In this document: in pieces, positions 62,491-64,000 of the stretch | How positions within the stretch are numbered: position 1 is the first letter of the stretch | Layout: each line of letters begins with the position of its first letter | Origin: Silene conica | Taxonomy: Eukaryota; Streptophyta; Magnoliopsida; Caryophyllales; Caryophyllaceae | Length of the DNA: 64,000 nt | Reading direction: 5' to 3' | Assembly: GCA_029255685.2 (NCBI GenBank) | Contig: CM055312.2 | Location: forward strand, 16,640,649-16,704,648 | Made by a program: the position numbers and the translations under genes | Notes under the pieces: model-generated | Told to the model about the DNA's origin: nothing | The model's database searches: none | What the model saw: the letters and a program-made list of their open reading frames with translations, nothing else

Positions 62491-62495
62491 GAACT

Positions 62496-64000
62496 GCCCT
62501 AAGTACCTCGATGATATCAAGGCTGCACGTGTGACAGCCACAGGTATATCTTCATTTATTCATATGATTGAAATAAACCATGCAAGTTCAGCAACATGGG
62601 TATTTGATACTGGTTGTGGTTCTCACTTGTGTAATCACTTGCAGGGTTTAAGGGACGTCCGCAAACTTGAGAAGAGGGACGTAGACCTTCACGTTGGAAA
62701 TGGAGCAAAGGTTGCAGCTGTCTCCATAGGAACTTTTGTACTCAAACTACCTAGTGGTTTTGAGTTATTTTTGAATAATTGTTATTTTGTTCCTAGTTTG
62801 TCGAAAAACATTATTTCTATTTCTGTTTTGGATACGGAAGGATTTTGTTTTAATATTAAGCACAACAGTTGTACTTTTTCATTAAACGATATGATTTATG
62901 GCAAAGCTGCTTCCATAAACGGAATATATGTTTTAGACCAAACCACCAAGGTTTATCAAGTGAATAATAAAAAGGTTAAAACATGTGATAAAGAACAAAC
63001 GTATTTATGGCACTGTCGAATGTGGCACATCAATGAAAAACGCGTAGAGAAACTCATTAAGAATTGGACAATATCACCAATTCATTACGAATCAATTGGT
63101 ACGTGTGAATCATGTCTCATCGGAAAGATGACTCGTATATCCTTTAAAGGTATTGGGATGCGAGCTAGTGATCTTTTAGGACTCATACATACTGATGTGT
63201 GTGGTCCTATGACAATCACAGCAAGAGACGGCTATAGATATCTTATCACTTTTACGGATGATTTGAGTAGATACGGGTATGTCTACTTGATGAAACATAA
63301 AATTGAATCCTTCGACAACTTCAAGGAATTCCAAAACAAGGTTGAGAACCAATTGGATAGGAAGATTAAAGCACTACAATTTGATCGTGGTGGCGAATAT
63401 CTTTCGACCGAGTTTGATCAACACCTAAAAGACCGTGGTATTGTATCACAGTTCACTCCACCTAGAACACCACAATTAAATGGTGTATCCGAACGGAGAA
63501 AACCGAACTTTATTGGATATGGTTCGATCTATAATGAGTCACACGGTTGTGCCTGATTCATTATGGGGATTTGCTCTTCAATCGGCTACTCTAAAACTTA
63601 ACCGAAGTCCGACTAAAGCAGCGGACAAGACTCCATATGAGATGTGGAAAGGAAAAGTTCCTGACTTGTCTTTTATTCGGGTTTGGGGTTGTGAAGCTTA
63701 TATCAAGTGAAGACACGAAGACAGGCTAGGCCCACGTTCGGTCAAGACTTAATTTGCAGGTACTGAAAGGAATTTTTGGTCTCTACTTTTATTCACCTAC
63801 CGATCAAAGAGTTTTTGTTGTGGCTAGTGCGAAATTTTTAGAGAAAGAGTTTCTCTCGAACAAACAAAGTAGTAGGACTTTTGATCTTTCAGAGGTTGAA
63901 GAACCAGAAACCAACAGTGTGATGGAAGAAAGTGTTCCTTCTAGGAGGACGGTTCGAGTTTCTCACCCCCAGACCGATACATAGGTATGGTTGAGCAGGG
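62496..64000 (+). pseudogene. Pol of element C (protease, integrase), broken and partial
   Basis: Continues the gag frame. The protease motif is DTGCGSH near 62608, the usual DTG of the aspartic protease. The pre-integrase zinc region has LWHCRMWH near 63008 and CESCLIGK near 63103. The integrase core has HTDVCGP near 63188, FDRGGEY near 63380 and NGVSERR near 63480; the Asp of FDRGG and the Glu of SER are spaced D-x35-E. A frameshift near 63497 moves the reading to the frame with LLDMVRSIMSHTVVPDSLWG, and stops at 63708 and 63748 break it again. RT and RNase H would lie beyond the window. Confidence 0.88.

Larger units (their letters stand above)
55857..64000 (+). mobile_element. Copia element C, gag-pol type, running off the window
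   Basis: A 5' LTR (55857-57624, interrupted by a TRIM), PBS, leader, gag and the first half of pol. Its LTR shares blocks with elements A and B (AGTTTGACGTTACTGTC, CTGATCCCTAAAGG), so it is a candidate relative of their autonomous partner. Gag is split by a solo LTR and pol has frameshifts, so this copy is dead. Preceded by TTTGA, a possible TSD whose partner is outside the window. Confidence 0.85.

Overview
This window looks like a eudicot nuclear chromosome segment: AT-rich, intron-bearing, and dominated by LTR retrotransposons. The repeat types (Athila, Tat-type PBS, chromovirus-like LTRs, gag-only copia elements) would suit a large Caryophyllales genome, but I cannot name a species. One host gene is convincing. 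I see no rRNA, tRNA, CRISPR or bacterial feature.

Region 1 (1-15347) is a tandem array of a non-autonomous gypsy-type LTR element read on the minus strand. The order is internal, LTR, internal, LTR, internal, LTR, internal stub, with a period of about 5.70-5.76 kb. Each LTR has an adjacent PBS (TGGTATCAGAGC) and polypurine tract, but the 2.9 kb internal region has no gag or pol. Region 2 (15348-17474) is intergenic, with a 220 bp MITE and a 955 bp non-autonomous CACTA element, each with a TSD.

Region 3 (17475-22917, minus) is a four-exon gene for an NT-C2 (EEIG1/EHBP1 N-terminal) domain protein of 747 residues. All exon junctions are in phase 0. Region 4 (22918-26478) is promoter and intergenic sequence, then a Stowaway-like MITE, a Tat-type LTR/PBS/gag remnant and a LINE-derived RNase H remnant.

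Region 5 (26479-64000) is a nested stack inside one Athila element on the plus strand, whose 3' LTR is not in the window. Its internal region is split by copia element A (28274-45881, TSD GATAG). A is split by inverted copia element B (31178-40480, TSD TAAAG), and B carries a hAT-type MITE (36990-38013, TSD TTAACTTA). Further along, the Athila spacer holds a MULE-like element (50203-51436), a non-autonomous hAT (51527-53874, TSD CTAGCAAC), a minus-strand solo copia LTR (54321-55563, TSD GGAGT) and copia element C (from 55857). C's 5' LTR is split by a palindromic double TRIM (56166-57068, TSD TTAAT). C's gag zinc knuckle is split by a minus-strand solo LTR (60375-62490, TSD GAACT) related to the region 1 array.

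The most unusual object is the palindromic TRIM. It has two inverted internal regions around one shared LTR, and both outer ends are U5 ends. Other points of interest are the tandem LTR array, the gag-only copia pair with a conserved intron-like segment, and a Cys-His-Asp pattern in the conserved C-terminus of the host protein. All element boundaries come from reading termini and TSDs by eye; no database search was possible.
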